Shown here: positions 31,830-44,631 of the stretch, piece by piece
Layout: each line of letters opens with the position of its first letter
Numbering within the stretch: position 1 is the first letter of the stretch
Assembly: GCA_012845835.1 (NCBI GenBank)
Contig: JABAKD010000009.1
Coordinates: 3,944,904-4,008,903 of the forward strand
Source of the DNA: Undaria pinnatifida
Taxonomy: Eukaryota; Sar; Phaeophyceae; Laminariales; Alariaceae
Direction of reading: 5' to 3'
DNA: 64,000 nucleotides
Made by a program: the position numbers and the translations under genes
The notes under the pieces: generated by a model
The model's input: the letters and a program-made list of their open reading frames with translations, nothing else
Told to the model about the DNA's origin: nothing
The model's database searches: none

Positions 31830-34250
31830 ATGGATCCGCGCTACTTCGATCGGCCTTCAACCACAACGCCTTCATCTCGTTCGCAGCACCCCTATTCGCG
31901 TAAAGGAACACGACAGACACCGGCTCCCAGGTGCTCACCGCCTCCTACAATTCTTCGCACGCCAGCTCGACCCCCATCGTCGCCGTCACAGGAAGACGGT
32001 CGCTGCAAGACTGCCGCATTCCACGGTAGGCGAGCACGGTCTGATAGGCGCTTGACCTGCACCACACATGCACCTCGTTGTAGGCACACGAGCATGTGCT
32101 CCAAGCGTGCGGGTGGGTCGTTCTGAATCGCATGACGGAATACTTCATGTTGCTTGCGACAAACAATGTCGCGCAACATCTCGCAACATTCCGCTGGGAA
32201 TCCATGGCCGACAGCGTCATAGATCAACGACTCAAACACGCCCACACGATCCCACGCCTCAACGCCGGGATCCCGTAAGGTCATCGGTGAGATAGCAGCG
32301 TCTGCGTGACGTCATCGTCCACCTCACATGGCGCATCGACGCCAGGGCCGAACGTCGTGATAGCAACCGCCACCCACAGCACAGCACCAGCGTGGGCTCA
32401 CCAATAGCATGGGCTGTAACGTCCACGCTAACTTCATCTTGACGTGTACACGACATCCGTGCAGATCCCTCGAGCTGCGTAACGACGTCGATGTCGCGTT
32501 TCTCTCCCAGAGGCCTGTACCTGATGATTACCCCATCGCCTCTCCGAGAGAAGGTGATTCACAGCGAGGTAAACCATTTCGGTCTCCATGGAGTATCGAT
32601 CGTGTCCTAGATTAGACACAATTCCGTCCCAACATCACCCTTCTTGATCAACGGCGTCACAACACGCGCTTGCCAAACAAACGCTTTTGTTTCAACGCGG
32701 ATTGCGTCATTGTGAGCTGTCACGGCACACCCTCTACTATTTCCTCCCATATTATCGTAATACCTCAACCAGACTCCATGTCACCTTGACCTCAGCAGCC
32801 GCGAAAGTACCAGGATCCGTAAGACGCCCACAGAATATGCTGCGTCCGGGCCTTCGAGTGCGTTTCGTTGTCCATCGAATCCAACCCTGCGTCACCAGAT
32901 CCGACAGTCTATACGACCGAGACACGCGCAGGAGAACTGGGTTTTAAATCTCCACACAAATGCTGCGACGCGGACCCCCGTGGCTGCACCGCGACGAAAT
33001 GAAGAACTGGTGCTGTATTCTGTGGCCAAGACCGTTTGAAAGCCTGGTGCTCCACCATGTTGGTGAGATAGATAACCAGCGACGCAATCCTCTCCCGTGT
33101 CACGCGCGCATGTACAGGTAGTCGGCATGCCGCCGCGTAGTTTCTGCAGGCGCCCCAGGTTCGGTCTTCGTAGTAACCACCGCTACAGAGGGGGGTGTTG
33201 TTTCCACTAGCTCTATTGGTGGCACATGCAGGGGTCATCCCGGTCATGTCGCTCTGGGCATGCTGAGTGGAGCCGTTAGTGGAGTCCTGCTCCTTCTTGG
33301 CGGTATGGCCTATTTCATTGGCCATGGACGCCTTGCTGCCGCTTATCATTCTCACGTTAGAGACAATTCCCCCCTGCTTTTGAACTTGCATGCCACTCAC
33401 AAAACACTCATTTACGACTACGATCTGTTCCGCTCTCTTCTTTCACGCCAGCGGGTTTCACACTCTCGCGTTAAGCGTGCTAGCTAGCAGATATTTCCTG
33501 TCGCTGCGTCATCGCAGCAGCCACTGACCTAGCGTCACAAAGCCTTGCCGTTTGCCGGCGTGCCGCATTTCTGGACTCAACAACAAGTTGGCCTTATTGC
33601 TGTTTGGCAATTATGCCGAACAGTGCAGCATGATCAGACCTTTCGAGATCAAATATAATCTTCCTTTCCGCCTTAAGGGCGCAACGTCAGTGGCTCAGTT
33701 CAGCCTGTATCGCCCACCATCAGGCTTTACCAGCTCCATGAGGCCGTTTTAAGCAAGGTATTCCCGCAGGGCAATGTTTTCAATCAGCTCCGCCAAGTGT
33801 AAGGTAGACCGCTCCGATCGACTGTTTTAGCACATGTAATACCTAGCGGGAATATCCCTCATCACACGTCACTTGAACATCAACGGCACCAAAGGGTTTA
33901 AGGGCTTTCGTAAGCTCCTCCCCTGAGATATCGATCGTAGCCTTGTCATCGTAAACCTCATCAGCCACCATCACTTGAGTCTCCGACTCTACGAGCTATC
34001 ACCTTCCCGCCAGCACCTGGTTTCCCCCATATTCGTATGTGTTACGCATCTGCTGCTCGTACTCCGGAGCAGGCAACAGGCAATCTACGCGTATCCAGAA
34101 GGCAACAACACTACCAAACGACGTATGTGGTCTATATCCCCCAATCGTTACATTGACCTCCGGAGTCAGCCGGCCCCCGGCTTGACCTCCAACTGTGTGG
34201 TTACCCTAACCTTCAGAATGGACCTCGCCATCGCCCTACGGTCATGGTCC
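31830..34250 (-). pseudogene. Degenerate minus-strand coding region, copy 2
   Basis: This is the paralogue of 4540-6960. Its best preserved pieces are RDPGVEAWDRVGVFESLIYD and CRKQHEVFRHAIQNDPPAR (31892-32284), a 163-codon minus-strand open frame (32909-33400) and the 34-codon constrained block (33891-33992). The pieces lie in different frames, with stops between them. The order and spacing match copy 1 with small indels. The product is unknown. Confidence 0.5.
33891..33992 (-). CDS. 34-codon constrained block, copy 2
   Basis: This is the copy 2 equivalent of the block at 6566-6667. It reads VESETQVMVADEVYDDKATI followed by DISGEELTKALKPF on the minus strand with no stop. The flanking frames are broken, so the whole gene is not intact. 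Most differences from copy 1 are at third codon positions. Confidence 0.57.
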
Positions 34251-34418
34251 TCTTGCTGCTGTAGGGTCTTTTACAAAATTTAAATGAATTGCATCCACTC
34301 GCGAGTGCGGGATCAGTGGTGTCAATTCCGAGGACCTCTCCTCGTAGGCTCAAAGTGCGTTTGTCCACCATGCCCAGGTTAATCGGTTATCACATGGGGA
34401 AATGCCATACTATCAGCC

Positions 34419-35012
34419 ATGGACTTTCCCGTCCATCTCTCAAGAGTCACTAGGAACAGTAGTGTAAAATGGACATTCGCAACACATTTTATCCAATGCC
34501 ACCTATGTGCGGCAAAATGTGTAATGATGCGATTACCACGATACACGAACACTAGTTTTGGAGGCCGGCGCCAGACTAGCATTCGTTCTGGTTTTGACCG
34601 ACGAGATGTTGATATGAACGCATATAAGTTGTGCGAAATCCATATGTTTGCATGGGAATTGTTCGGTTCACTAACATGCAGTTTACCATCATTGATAACC
34701 AGTAAAGGTCCCCCAGGGGAGCAGGATACAACGTGTCGGTTGCACGCTCCAGTACTTGTGAGGTCGATTGGCATATATGGAAACACCGAGCAGTGTCATC
34801 AGATTGAACAGTACAGGTTATCGGCATATGGCCGGTGTTTACGGGTGGCACATGCCCAAGTATCGAGCGGACACTACGGCACTACGTTAATGACAGCTCT
34901 CTCCGATTACTTCAAGCGCATAATCCACGTCCTACAAAAATTTCTCCACGCAAACAATGTGCACAATCCTTCTGTCTTTTCTCGGAGTGACCAATGGGCG
35001 CATTGTCAATAA
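34419..35012 (+). other. Longest open frame (197 codons), probably non-coding
   Basis: This is the longest open frame in the window. On the opposite strand an open frame of 135 codons (34379-34786) is also present. Its parts (HFAAHRWHWIKCV, SPGGPLLVINDGK) recur in copy 1 (6999-7259 and 7350-7538). In copies 1 and 3 the plus frame is broken. Since both strands are open, the length alone is weak evidence. If anything here coded for protein, the minus strand is favoured, because it joins the neighbouring minus-strand exon. Confidence 0.25.
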
Positions 35013-35422
35013 TTGTAGCAATAAAATGTTCCGGACCAAAAACACGGTCCTCATTATCATCTGGCGCACAGACGTGACGCACCAAAATCCGTACGTAGCT
35101 TATTTCTTTGACGTGCTCATGGTGGAAACCGTTTGACGTTGCTGCCGAGCTATACCATAACATTTCTTCCCGTGTGACGTTTGCCAGATCTCGGGCGGAC
35201 GCCAAATGGTTCTTGATACCTGTACTACGAGTACCGGCGACGTTCGACGAAGTTCCAATGCGTGCTTCAGCCAAAAAAACACACCCCACGTTTTTTGCGG
35301 AGTCATAACTGCTGTTTGACGGCCGCGTTCTATTCTGTGAAGTTCCACCACCACAAAACACACTCGATACCAATTTATTGTGCTGTGATTTGGTTGTCAG
35401 GCATTGTAATGTTCAAACTTAC
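34912..35422 (-). pseudogene. Putative minus-strand exon with 88-bp intron, copy 2
   Basis: An open frame of 153 codons (34912-35373) begins inside the predicted intron and continues through the acceptor at 35335. From there it reads QNRTRPSNSSYDSAKNVGC and onward to the shared IDNAPIGHSEKRQKDCAHC string. The donor GTAAGT at 35422 and the acceptor TTCACAG at 35335 match copy 1. The copy 3 partner is at about 52700-53036, where one frame shift is seen after TRKEMLGYGSAAT. The function is unknown. Confidence 0.42.
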
Positions 35423-36769
35423 CCGCAACCACAGCCACTATAGATGGTAGCCCCAGAAGGCATTGATTACGGGATGGCGACTGTGGTGGAGGTGGGCGCT
35501 CATATATTGTGGTTTGGAGCTTGCCAGAGCCCCTCACGCAAAAAACTACAACAATACCCGTATTAGGAGCAGTTTAGTGACACACACGCCCGTCTCACAC
35601 ATTTACACGCTTCAACCACAAGGTATATATTGTGACTGGTTTTGACGGCCCAAACTCAGCGGTGAAAAATGTAAATCCTGTATTATGATACCACTACAAC
35701 TTATAGTTGTCAAGGTTGGTTGTTGCATGTTTATCTCCATAGATAAATATGCATTCAACCACACTTGACAAAATCCGCGGGGGGGAACGTTGGAATTCTC
35801 AAACGTCCCTCGCAACCTCGTTTTTCCGCCGTCAGAAGCAGTTTTCTCGTCGTACATCAATACGTTTCGCAAATGTGCACAACAGGCTACCCCCCCCCCC
35901 CCAACAACTGTAAACTAATATGTATTTGAAAACACCACTCAGAAACAACACGATAACGAAGTCTAGAACATCACCCAAAACATACACGTAAAACAACAAC
36001 CACGCGAACACAAAAGAATACGCTTCGAAAACTATACTCTGAAACAACAAGATATCGAAGTCTAAAATATCAACCGAGAATGCCTACACAACAAAACCAC
36101 ATACACGTCTGCATACAAACCCCAGTCAAAATATAAAAGGCATGTACCCTGTAATCCAAATTGACGAAACATCGTATAGTCTACATAAATTATTTTTCAC
36201 ACATGTAAAATACGTCAAAACTGCTCGTTGCCAAAAAGCAGGTTCATCAATAACGCAAGGACAATGAGAACAAGAGACGGGGTAATTGCAGCAGCGCCCA
36301 TCATTATAGCATTGGCCAACCATATCACTTCCTTGGCAATTGATTATGGGCATCAGCGAACTGGGTCCAACGCATGCCCGTAGTGCCTCAGGTGGAGTGA
36401 GGAGCGGTAGCGAAAATTGAAGTGCGCTGCTCGATAACCAGTTCCTGACCGTCGGTATACTGAACAATCTTCGGGCGGCGTCTACTCTGTATCAGTTGCG
36501 TCAGGAACTTCACTTGTCGATTACAAGCAAGCGGTTGCGTTGACCTATACTACCTGGTTTAATGCAAAGAATTCGAACACCACTCAGCGATCATCTACTA
36601 CACGCAAGTGCATGTTTTCATGAGCACCAGAACAAAAGCACCAGGTATGGACGCGTCATCTACAGGACCACAACATCTTCGACGACAATGGAGAGAAAAC
36701 AGGGCGTACAATCGTACACTAGTTAATAACAATGTGAAAAAGAAGTATACACAGATATGTTAACACTGC

Positions 36770-37640
36770 GGTAGACCAGAGTACCAACATATTATGCAGG
36801 GTGTGCCTTCCGCCGTTTTCATGATCGCCTGACAACCTCTACCAAACGCAGTAGCATATGCCTAACAAGGTAAAATCACCCTCGCGTTCAGTAGTGGTGA
36901 CGTCGCATGCCCACGACACCTCGCTTGGTGTATTTGTAAGATGTATCTCTGTCTTAATGTTGGCGACCTCAGAGCCCCACAACGGCACGGTAAAAACCAT
37001 GGGCGTAAAATTGTATATGTGAGACAATAAAAATGTGGAAAGCAGGTACAGAGAGAAATGTTAAAATTGCGGTAAGAGTCGTCCCACGGTAGGGGTTGCA
37101 CCTTTTGCGTTAAAATGCCCCTGGGCGATTGAGTTCCTTATATGAGGAACTGCCGGTCATTCAAATTTTTTACAAGCACAATATAATTTTGCACTAAGAC
37201 ATAGAAGCTTGGTCGGGTTGTGCGAACGAATGCCTTCGAAGTCTTTTTTCGGGTGAGATATTGAGTTCTTCATCTGAGGAGCTCGGGAACTTTCTGCTGC
37301 ACCTTTACAGTGGGATGGCTCGTAAGCCGCACTTACCAACTCATCACGTAGGGTATTCGGTATACACACCGTCTGTATGATCGTCTCCAAACCTATGCCA
37401 AGCCAAGTATGACTAACAATGTAACTTAATTAATCGCGTGTACACTAAACGTTCCTTTGAAAACACTAACGATTTGCATTTCTTCCTCTCGTTCTCAATG
37501 GCGGTGACATTGCATGACCACATCACCTCGCTTGCTGCATTTAACAATATGTACCTCTTTCTTGTACAGTAATTAGTGATGTCAAAAAAAATGGTATCTT
37601 CATGATTGAACCTGTCGATTGAAACACTCCCTCTTTCGAT
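36770..37640 (-). pseudogene. Internally duplicated SEVxWxCxVT segment, copy 2
   Basis: This is the paralogue of 9540-10420. The first repeat is the 62-codon frame 36839-37027 (TEIHLTNTPSEVSWACDVTT). The second, near 37500, reads SEVMWSCNVTAIENER in the minus strand. The W before x-C is present in both repeats in this copy, so the motif was probably ancestral. Frames beyond the motif are broken. Confidence 0.4.
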
Positions 37641-37739
37641 CCTTCAATGACAACTTATGAAGCTGTAAACACGTTGTTTACTACACCTGACAACTGGGTT
37701 TCGTACTACATGTAACATCAAACCGTCAAAAAAGAAAAA

Positions 37740-39100
37740 ACCACCTGGCGGGTGATATAAAGGGGTGTCTTCCTGATAAAACCGTCAGATTCATCCCCTT
37801 TAAGGTTTAATAGTTTCCGCGCACATATTGATAACCCCCCCCCCCCTTCCCGATCCCTCTTGTTAAAACGCCCCACCTTCAATCAAAATCTACCAGAGTA
37901 GAGAACACTGCCAACCAGCTGATGTCATCTCATTATCCTTCTAGCCATCCATGTCGTAGATCCAACTCATCTCCGCCCTCCCCCCCCCCCCCCCCCCCCT
38001 CCCCCTCCCCGTTTGTTCCCCTCCCAGTTCGTTCAACCGCCCCACTTACAATTGAAATTGACCAGGGAAAAAAACACTTCTAAGCAATTGATATCACGTC
38101 ATATTCTTTGTAGACTTCCATGACGTAGCTTTCATCTATCCCCCCTTCCCCCCCTCTTTCCCCACACCGCGCACGATCTCCCAGACCCAGGACCGCACGT
38201 ATAGCAAACCCCTTCATTGTGATGAATACGCGCGATCGGAGGGTCACACACAGTGTTGCGAAGATCAGTGTCTATCAAATACTTGATCGTATAGCTGTAG
38301 CGTATCTTAACATTTTCTGTGACCTAAACCTCTTGAAAACCCTTTCCGCCCCCCCCTCCCCCCCCCCTCCCCCTCTCCTTATGTTTGTTCCTCGCTCTCT
38401 CTTGCTCAAACGCCGCACCTAATACCATTTTTCGCCAGAGTAATAAACACTTGCACGCCCTAGATATCGCCTCATTATCGTTTTGAAGCCGTCCATGTCG
38501 CTGCTACAATTCCCACCGCCCCCCGCCACCAACGCCCCCTCCTTCCCCACCACCCGCACCATCGCCTAGACCTAGCACCACGCGTAAAGCAAACCCATAC
38601 ATCTATGCGACCTTAAGCCCCCCCCCTCCCCCAACCCACCCCCCCACCCCTCGCTACATCCCGCCCCCACCCCTTTCCCTATAAAAATGATTTGTAGTTT
38701 CCACGCACAAATTGAATTTCTCACCTGTCCCTCCACCCCTTTCCCCCCCTCCCACCCCCATTTTGATCAAAGTCAGGCCCCCACGTCCTTGAAATCTCCG
38801 GCCTACCCTCGCCGGTTAGTCGACTTACAGGATTCGCTTGATAAACTAATGCATTTTCTTCAACAGCTGTCAGATTTTGCCCCCCTCATAAACAGTATTT
38901 ATAGTTTCCGCGCACAGACTGATTATCATCACCTTTTTGACCATGACAGCTACACTGTAGTGATGGCTACACTGTAGTCAAAAAGGGCTTATAAACTCGA
39001 AGATGACACACAACCCGTGATACGCTCGATCCAAGTATCACACACAGGTTGCAAAGATTGAGTTCGATAACATATCCGATCTCACAGGTGGAGTGTATCA
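37740..39100. repeat. Poly-C module array, copy 2
   Basis: This is the paralogue of 10500-11880, with the same module order, and so it was present before the two units separated. The complete element starts at GTGACCTAAACCTC near 38320 and ends near 39095. C runs differ in length and are interrupted differently. Copy 3 lacks the array because of the 3.45-kb deletion. Confidence 0.75.
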
Positions 39101-41870
39101 ACGAAATATACTGTACCAACGACGTTATAGGAACCCTGCCTCAACAATAGTGTGTGACCTTTTAGAGGGCGAACGTTTAGAATGCTTCCGGAATACCAGG
39201 CCAAGTTGACCAAAAAGAATATGTTTCTGTCGCCATTAACAGAACAGCTGAAAGAACGGGATATGGCACCTACGGGGAGGTAGGGGGGGAGGGGTACTCA
39301 GGTTATGCGTGGTCGTAGTCGTATTACGATACACCCTCTCATCCCTACTATACCGAGACGGAGCACGTCCGAGTTTCACCAACCAGCCAGGCGTAGCTTG
39401 CTACTGATGCGAAACCCCGTCACGGGTTAGACCAGTCGCATGTCGTGTGAACGGAACACTTCCAAGAACAGCTCGTATAACGGACCTCGGCTCCTTGTGC
39501 CTACTATCTTGCTTTTGGATGACAACGCCAAGTGATTTTTTTGTGGCCATTCAAGAAACAGCGATCAGGATTCCGTTGCAGATGCCTCATTGATGCCTTG
39601 CCATGTTTGCACTACGCGATGCTATCATTCCACCTGTGCGGATTTAGGGCTTTCCACCCTGAACCATTTGATCTAACTTGATAACCATCATGGTAACTGT
39701 CAAAAATGAAATGAGAAAATATACCGCCCCACGGCTTGTCTAGCTTACGCAGTGTTCGCCATGTTTTATACCGTTGTTGCCAACAGACGACGTCCCCAAT
39801 ACACATGTATAACCTTTTGCAGCGTCATTGCCCAATGTGGCAAACGCCGGGGTTTGCAGCAATATTGTTACTCAAACATTCGTCTGTCAAGCAGGTGCAC
39901 TTGTTGCGTTCTCCATTTACTTGCTCAGGATTATATGTTGTACCTCACCAAAGCACAACTGATAGTGCAACCTGGTCAGCAACCCCACGGAATCGGTATT
40001 GACAATATTTGTACTGCCCTACCGGAATGACATTTCAATGAGTTCGTGCGTCAAGAAGACCCATCGTTCAGAGAATGGCTTTGTTCAAAAGCTTTACCTC
40101 TCTAGCGTATCACATGTCTATTGCTAATATTATTTTTCTATTTCAACTTACACAAATATTCAGCACGAACTTAAACACAGACGAGAGAGGAACTATTATC
40201 AGTCCAATAATAATGCCGTTGCGGAGAAGCTTCGCGTGGTACCCAAAGTTGTTTTTTTTTCCTAAAAATTCCCAAAAGCATTAAGAGAGGGCCGGCCTTC
40301 AGTTGACATGCGTTGCGGGGTATTCAGGTGCCCACGTGATCGAGTCGGGATTGAACTCGCAAAACACTGCTAACGTTCTTATCAGTATTTGGTGCTATAA
40401 TTTGTGTAGATGGTCAACTTTCAACGGTCAGCGGTAATCTGTCCAGCCCTTTCTAGCGGTTGCGCTGGAGTTTAAGTATCCGATAGACCACTCGTGATAT
40501 GGACAGGAACGTTCATTACGTTGTGTGTCGTGGCCGAAAGCGCGATGTAAAGATCTAGTAAAATTCAACGATGATCGATGAGCAGTGGGAAAACTGAAAC
40601 CTCAGCGCGAAAAAAGAATGCGGACGCGCTGGGGAGGACATGGGTCGACGCGCGTGCGTCAACGGCTTGCCTACAGCACGCTGAAAATAATGCGAGGGAC
40701 GTACAAAGTGCAATTCAATTTTGCACCAAGTACACAATACACGATCAAGACATGTAACACGCCCGTCAACATCGGTGGGTAGCACCTAAATCTCTATGAG
40801 AACATCTACTCGTATACCTCATCCAATTACTGACTTCGAGGTGCAATGATTGCACAACCTGGCTTTCGAACAAAATCGAACCAGTGGTGACCAGAAACAG
40901 GGAAGTGTAGCCTGATGAACAATCTCACGGCCTACTGCAGGTCACTACCAAGAATGGCATCATAACGGTATCAAGCAGCTCTTCAGTTATCTCCGTGCAT
41001 GGATTACTCCAACTTCACGGTAGAGGTCAACCATCGTTATTCGGAGGATCCTTACTTGAGGAGGTCTGTCCCTCACCCAGAATAGGATTCCCATCAAAGT
41101 GAGAGTGAAGCCCGATGGAACTCGACATGGCCTTGGATATACAAAAAACGAAATAATGTGAGGAAAGAACGAACGAGCTTCGGACGATTGAGGTTGAGGA
41201 ATCAAGTCACTCGGGAAAGAAATTTGACAACAAGTGCTACCCCTATTCAACGCAGCACGTGTCACACGTCCGAGGCGGTAATGATCGTATAGCGTGCTCA
41301 CTGCCGCCACTATTAATAGCGACTGCAAGGTATCCAAACATCATGATATCCTTGATTCATGAAATGGTTTGTTTGGGGCTTATCACCAACGTTATATGTG
41401 GCACGGCGGTCAGTCATCACTTAGTGGAGGATATGCGTGCTTAAATCAAGAAAAGAGGATTGGAAAACAACAACTAATAAATAACAGAACGCCTGCTCCG
41501 CGGGATGTTTTTTTTCATGGGGGAGAACGGCGCAACATACAAGATGTTTGGTGTACAAGGGCTCTCAATTTTACTGTGTTTTTTTATATTCTCAAGCTGC
41601 TTTTTCTTATCACTCTGTTTCTCGTGGGTCGCTATTGACTGACGTACCGGAAACAACTCTTATGAGCGAGGACGGTGTATACGAGCTTCGGCGTTCAGCC
41701 TCCTGACAGCTTTCGATAGAGGCGCCCAGCACGTGATTTCATAATACACGCATATTGTTCTACCTTTTTCGCATTATCCGTTTCCTATGTGGCTCAAACA
41801 CTTGTATCGCAATTTGAGCGTACGGGTTTTTGAGACTCGGATTCCAATCAGGGTATAAAGTTACTGAACT

Positions 41871-42432
41871 TGAAACAAAGCGATTGAGAAAGTGTATTGG
41901 TAGATGCCGTTCCTACTATAACATGCGTCCCGGCTGCTATAGGCTGTAGGCTAACCTACCGTATGACCTTTTGAGTATTCTCACTGGAGGATCTGGGTAC
42001 CTCTCGCCCACGGCATGAAGTGGTTGGTTTTGACACGTGTTGATAACGAAATCCGATGAACAAACCCATGCCTTAGGCATGCAGCGAGCGTTTTGTGGTT
42101 TGCTCTGGCTGTTTACGTACTAATTCATGAGAGGGCCACAAACATAGTCTATGAAACAAAGCGATTGAGAAAGTGTATTGGTAGATGCCGTTCCTACTAT
42201 AACATGCGTCCCGGCTGCTACAGGCTGTAGGCTAACCTACCGTATGACCTTTTGAGTATTCTCACTGGAGGATCTGGGTACCTCTCGCCCACGGCATGAA
42301 GTGGTTGGTTTTGACACGTGTTGATAACGAAATCCGATGAACAAACCCATGCCTTAGGCATGCAGCGAGCGTTTTGTGGTTTGCTCTGGCTGTTTACGTA
42401 CTAATTCATGAGAGGGCCACAAACATAGTCTA
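41871..42432. repeat. 281-bp tandem duplication, copy 2 only
   Basis: Units 41871-42151 and 42152-42432 differ at a single base that I can find. Copies 1 and 3 have one unit. The duplication is far younger than the array itself. Confidence 0.95.
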
Positions 42433-44372
42433 TAGCAGAAGAAAAAAAATTCCCGATCGTGAATGTATCTTCTATCTCCGGAGCACCCATATGCAGTTGC
42501 ATCCTTCAATTGCCTTGGAGTACAAAGAACGTCTACAGATGAGGGAGGAGAGCTTTCTAAGTGACCCCGGATCGGAGACACTGCTCGGAGGGTGGGAGCG
42601 CGAGAGTAGTGCCAGGAACATGAAGTAGATCGGATAAAGAAGAACAAAACAAGTAGGAGATTCTCCAATCACCAACAGGGGTCGTGACGTGGTTCGGGTA
42701 AAGTCTACCACTTTCTTTCGTATGTGGGAAGAAAAGGCGGTAGATGCAAACAAATTTTGAGACAGAGGGAAAAATCGCCAGGGATGGTTCAGTGATATGT
42801 CCCAACCCGCGGGTCGGGTCGCAGTTTTCTTTCAATTTCACAGGTCGAGAGCGCGTGCTACGAACGATCGAGGTCGCAGTTTGTCGCTAGTACGTGGATA
42901 CCAGGAATTGTCTTCTGAATGATGAGGCTCCATAACACTCAACTCATTACCGTCGGAATCTTGCTCTTGTTTTGAGAAGGGTTTTGTGGTATAACCTGGG
43001 CCATACGATCGATCATCGGATACCATAATAATGAGAGTACCCCCCCCCCCTGTAGCGCTAGGATATTGCGTGGGTAAAATGACGGCCCGGGTCGTTTACT
43101 AGGATAACGGAGTGGTATATTAAACAGGATACCAAGCCTTTGGTCCCCCCGGGCGATACGACAAAAACGCAAAAATTACACACCTCTTATATATGTATTG
43201 AAAACAAAAAAATAGGACCCCTCCCATCAAGAAAAAAATGACCCATATACAGTATATTACAAGTAACAACAACGCAGATTACAAATATAAGGGTTGACCA
43301 GACATTTGTCGAACTCGCGGCTAGCGTCCTTGGAAAAAAGAAGAATCAAAAACCAAAACCAACATGCACCCCAATGAAAAATACGATGTCGTAGACATAC
43401 ACCAATGAATATCGCAAAATGAGTATTTTCCGACCATAGTGTGTTGTAGGGACGTTACGGAGGCCTGTTATTTCGAACACAGATGTTGCAGCAGGCGTCA
43501 AAGGTATGGTTGGGTCCTGCCTTAGAGTCAAGGATTAGGCTTCTGAAATGGAGAGAGGACAAAATGTGTGTGACGACTACGTGCTTGACTGCATGATTAG
43601 CCATGTACCCCCGAAATTTGAGCCAACACGACGGGCAATGAGGTGGGGCATGGCTGGATGAGGCACGAGCATGACCCACGCACGACTCAGATATGCATGG
43701 CTTCAAACTCTGGCATTTAATGAAGGGCGAACAAACGATACCAACGCGGTGAAGAGAGGGTAAACGATATCAACGCGGTCAAACCCGGGGACAGACAAAC
43801 ATAGCGTGTGAATCCAATTCAGTGCATAATTCAAATCCGCAGGGTTTGGGTCGGGCTTCCAATTGAGAAAAAGCGAAAAAGGAGTACATCGCGCTGTTCA
43901 TTGCACGACTAATATTCCCGCGCGTACAAACGAAGTTACACGGAGAGGTAGACACAGTCACAGATCATCTGTCAGGCCGGTTGTCAATGCGCGGGACACC
44001 TAAGAATCGTTGATCGTGCTGCAAACCTCTTTATGTGTCGACATTTGGGATGAGTTCTATATTAGTAAGGGATGCACGATGGAGGTAGCAGTTTTGCTCT
44101 ATGACGTACTCATGACTGAGGAGGGTCTTCCATAAATATTAGAATTGCTTTTGGCGAAGGCTCTAAATCTATGCCACATTTGATTCGTGGCAAGCATTGC
44201 ACTTTGGGCTTCTTAACCTTTGAAAAAACCGGACTGATTGACCCGGCGGTAGTACTTGCTTTGGTCAGAATCCCCCGTTGACCACGTGTTGCTTAGCCCA
44301 ACCGTGCGTCGACCATTATCGTGTCGAACACACTGAAGAACGAAGTTGTCTTCAGATGCCCAGTTTAACTGC

Positions 44373-44631
44373 TCATGCCTGGAAACCTGAATTGTTATCG
44401 AACTCTATTTGACGGGGGTCGCCATCGATTACTGTCGGTCTAACATGTCGGATGACTACAATGAAAGGAAGGCTACTGATCATGCTTGAGGTACCTGTCT
44501 CCGGCAAGAACCTCTAAACGGAAATAAAATTACTAAATATGGCTTACCTCCGTTACCTAGCGCGGTGTTGTTGTTGAAGTATGTGTTGCCTTGAATACCT
44601 AGACAAGAATTCGCCCCCGTGAAGACAGCAC
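44373..44631 (-). pseudogene. Beta-helix gene 3' exons, copy 2
   Basis: The 84-bp exon (44548-44631) reads GAVFTGANSCLGIQGNTY followed by FNNNTALGNGG and ends at a GTAAGC donor. The last exon (44373-44431) reads VIDGDPRQIEFDNNSGFQA and a stop. Both splice sites are canonical. The rung pattern is intact despite many substitutions relative to copy 1. This favours conservation at the protein level after duplication. Confidence 0.62.

Noticed and set aside
34419-35012. 197-codon open frame as a real gene
   Set aside because: It is broken in copies 1 and 3, both strands are open here, and the reading contains no recognisable domain. The minus strand is better supported by its neighbours.
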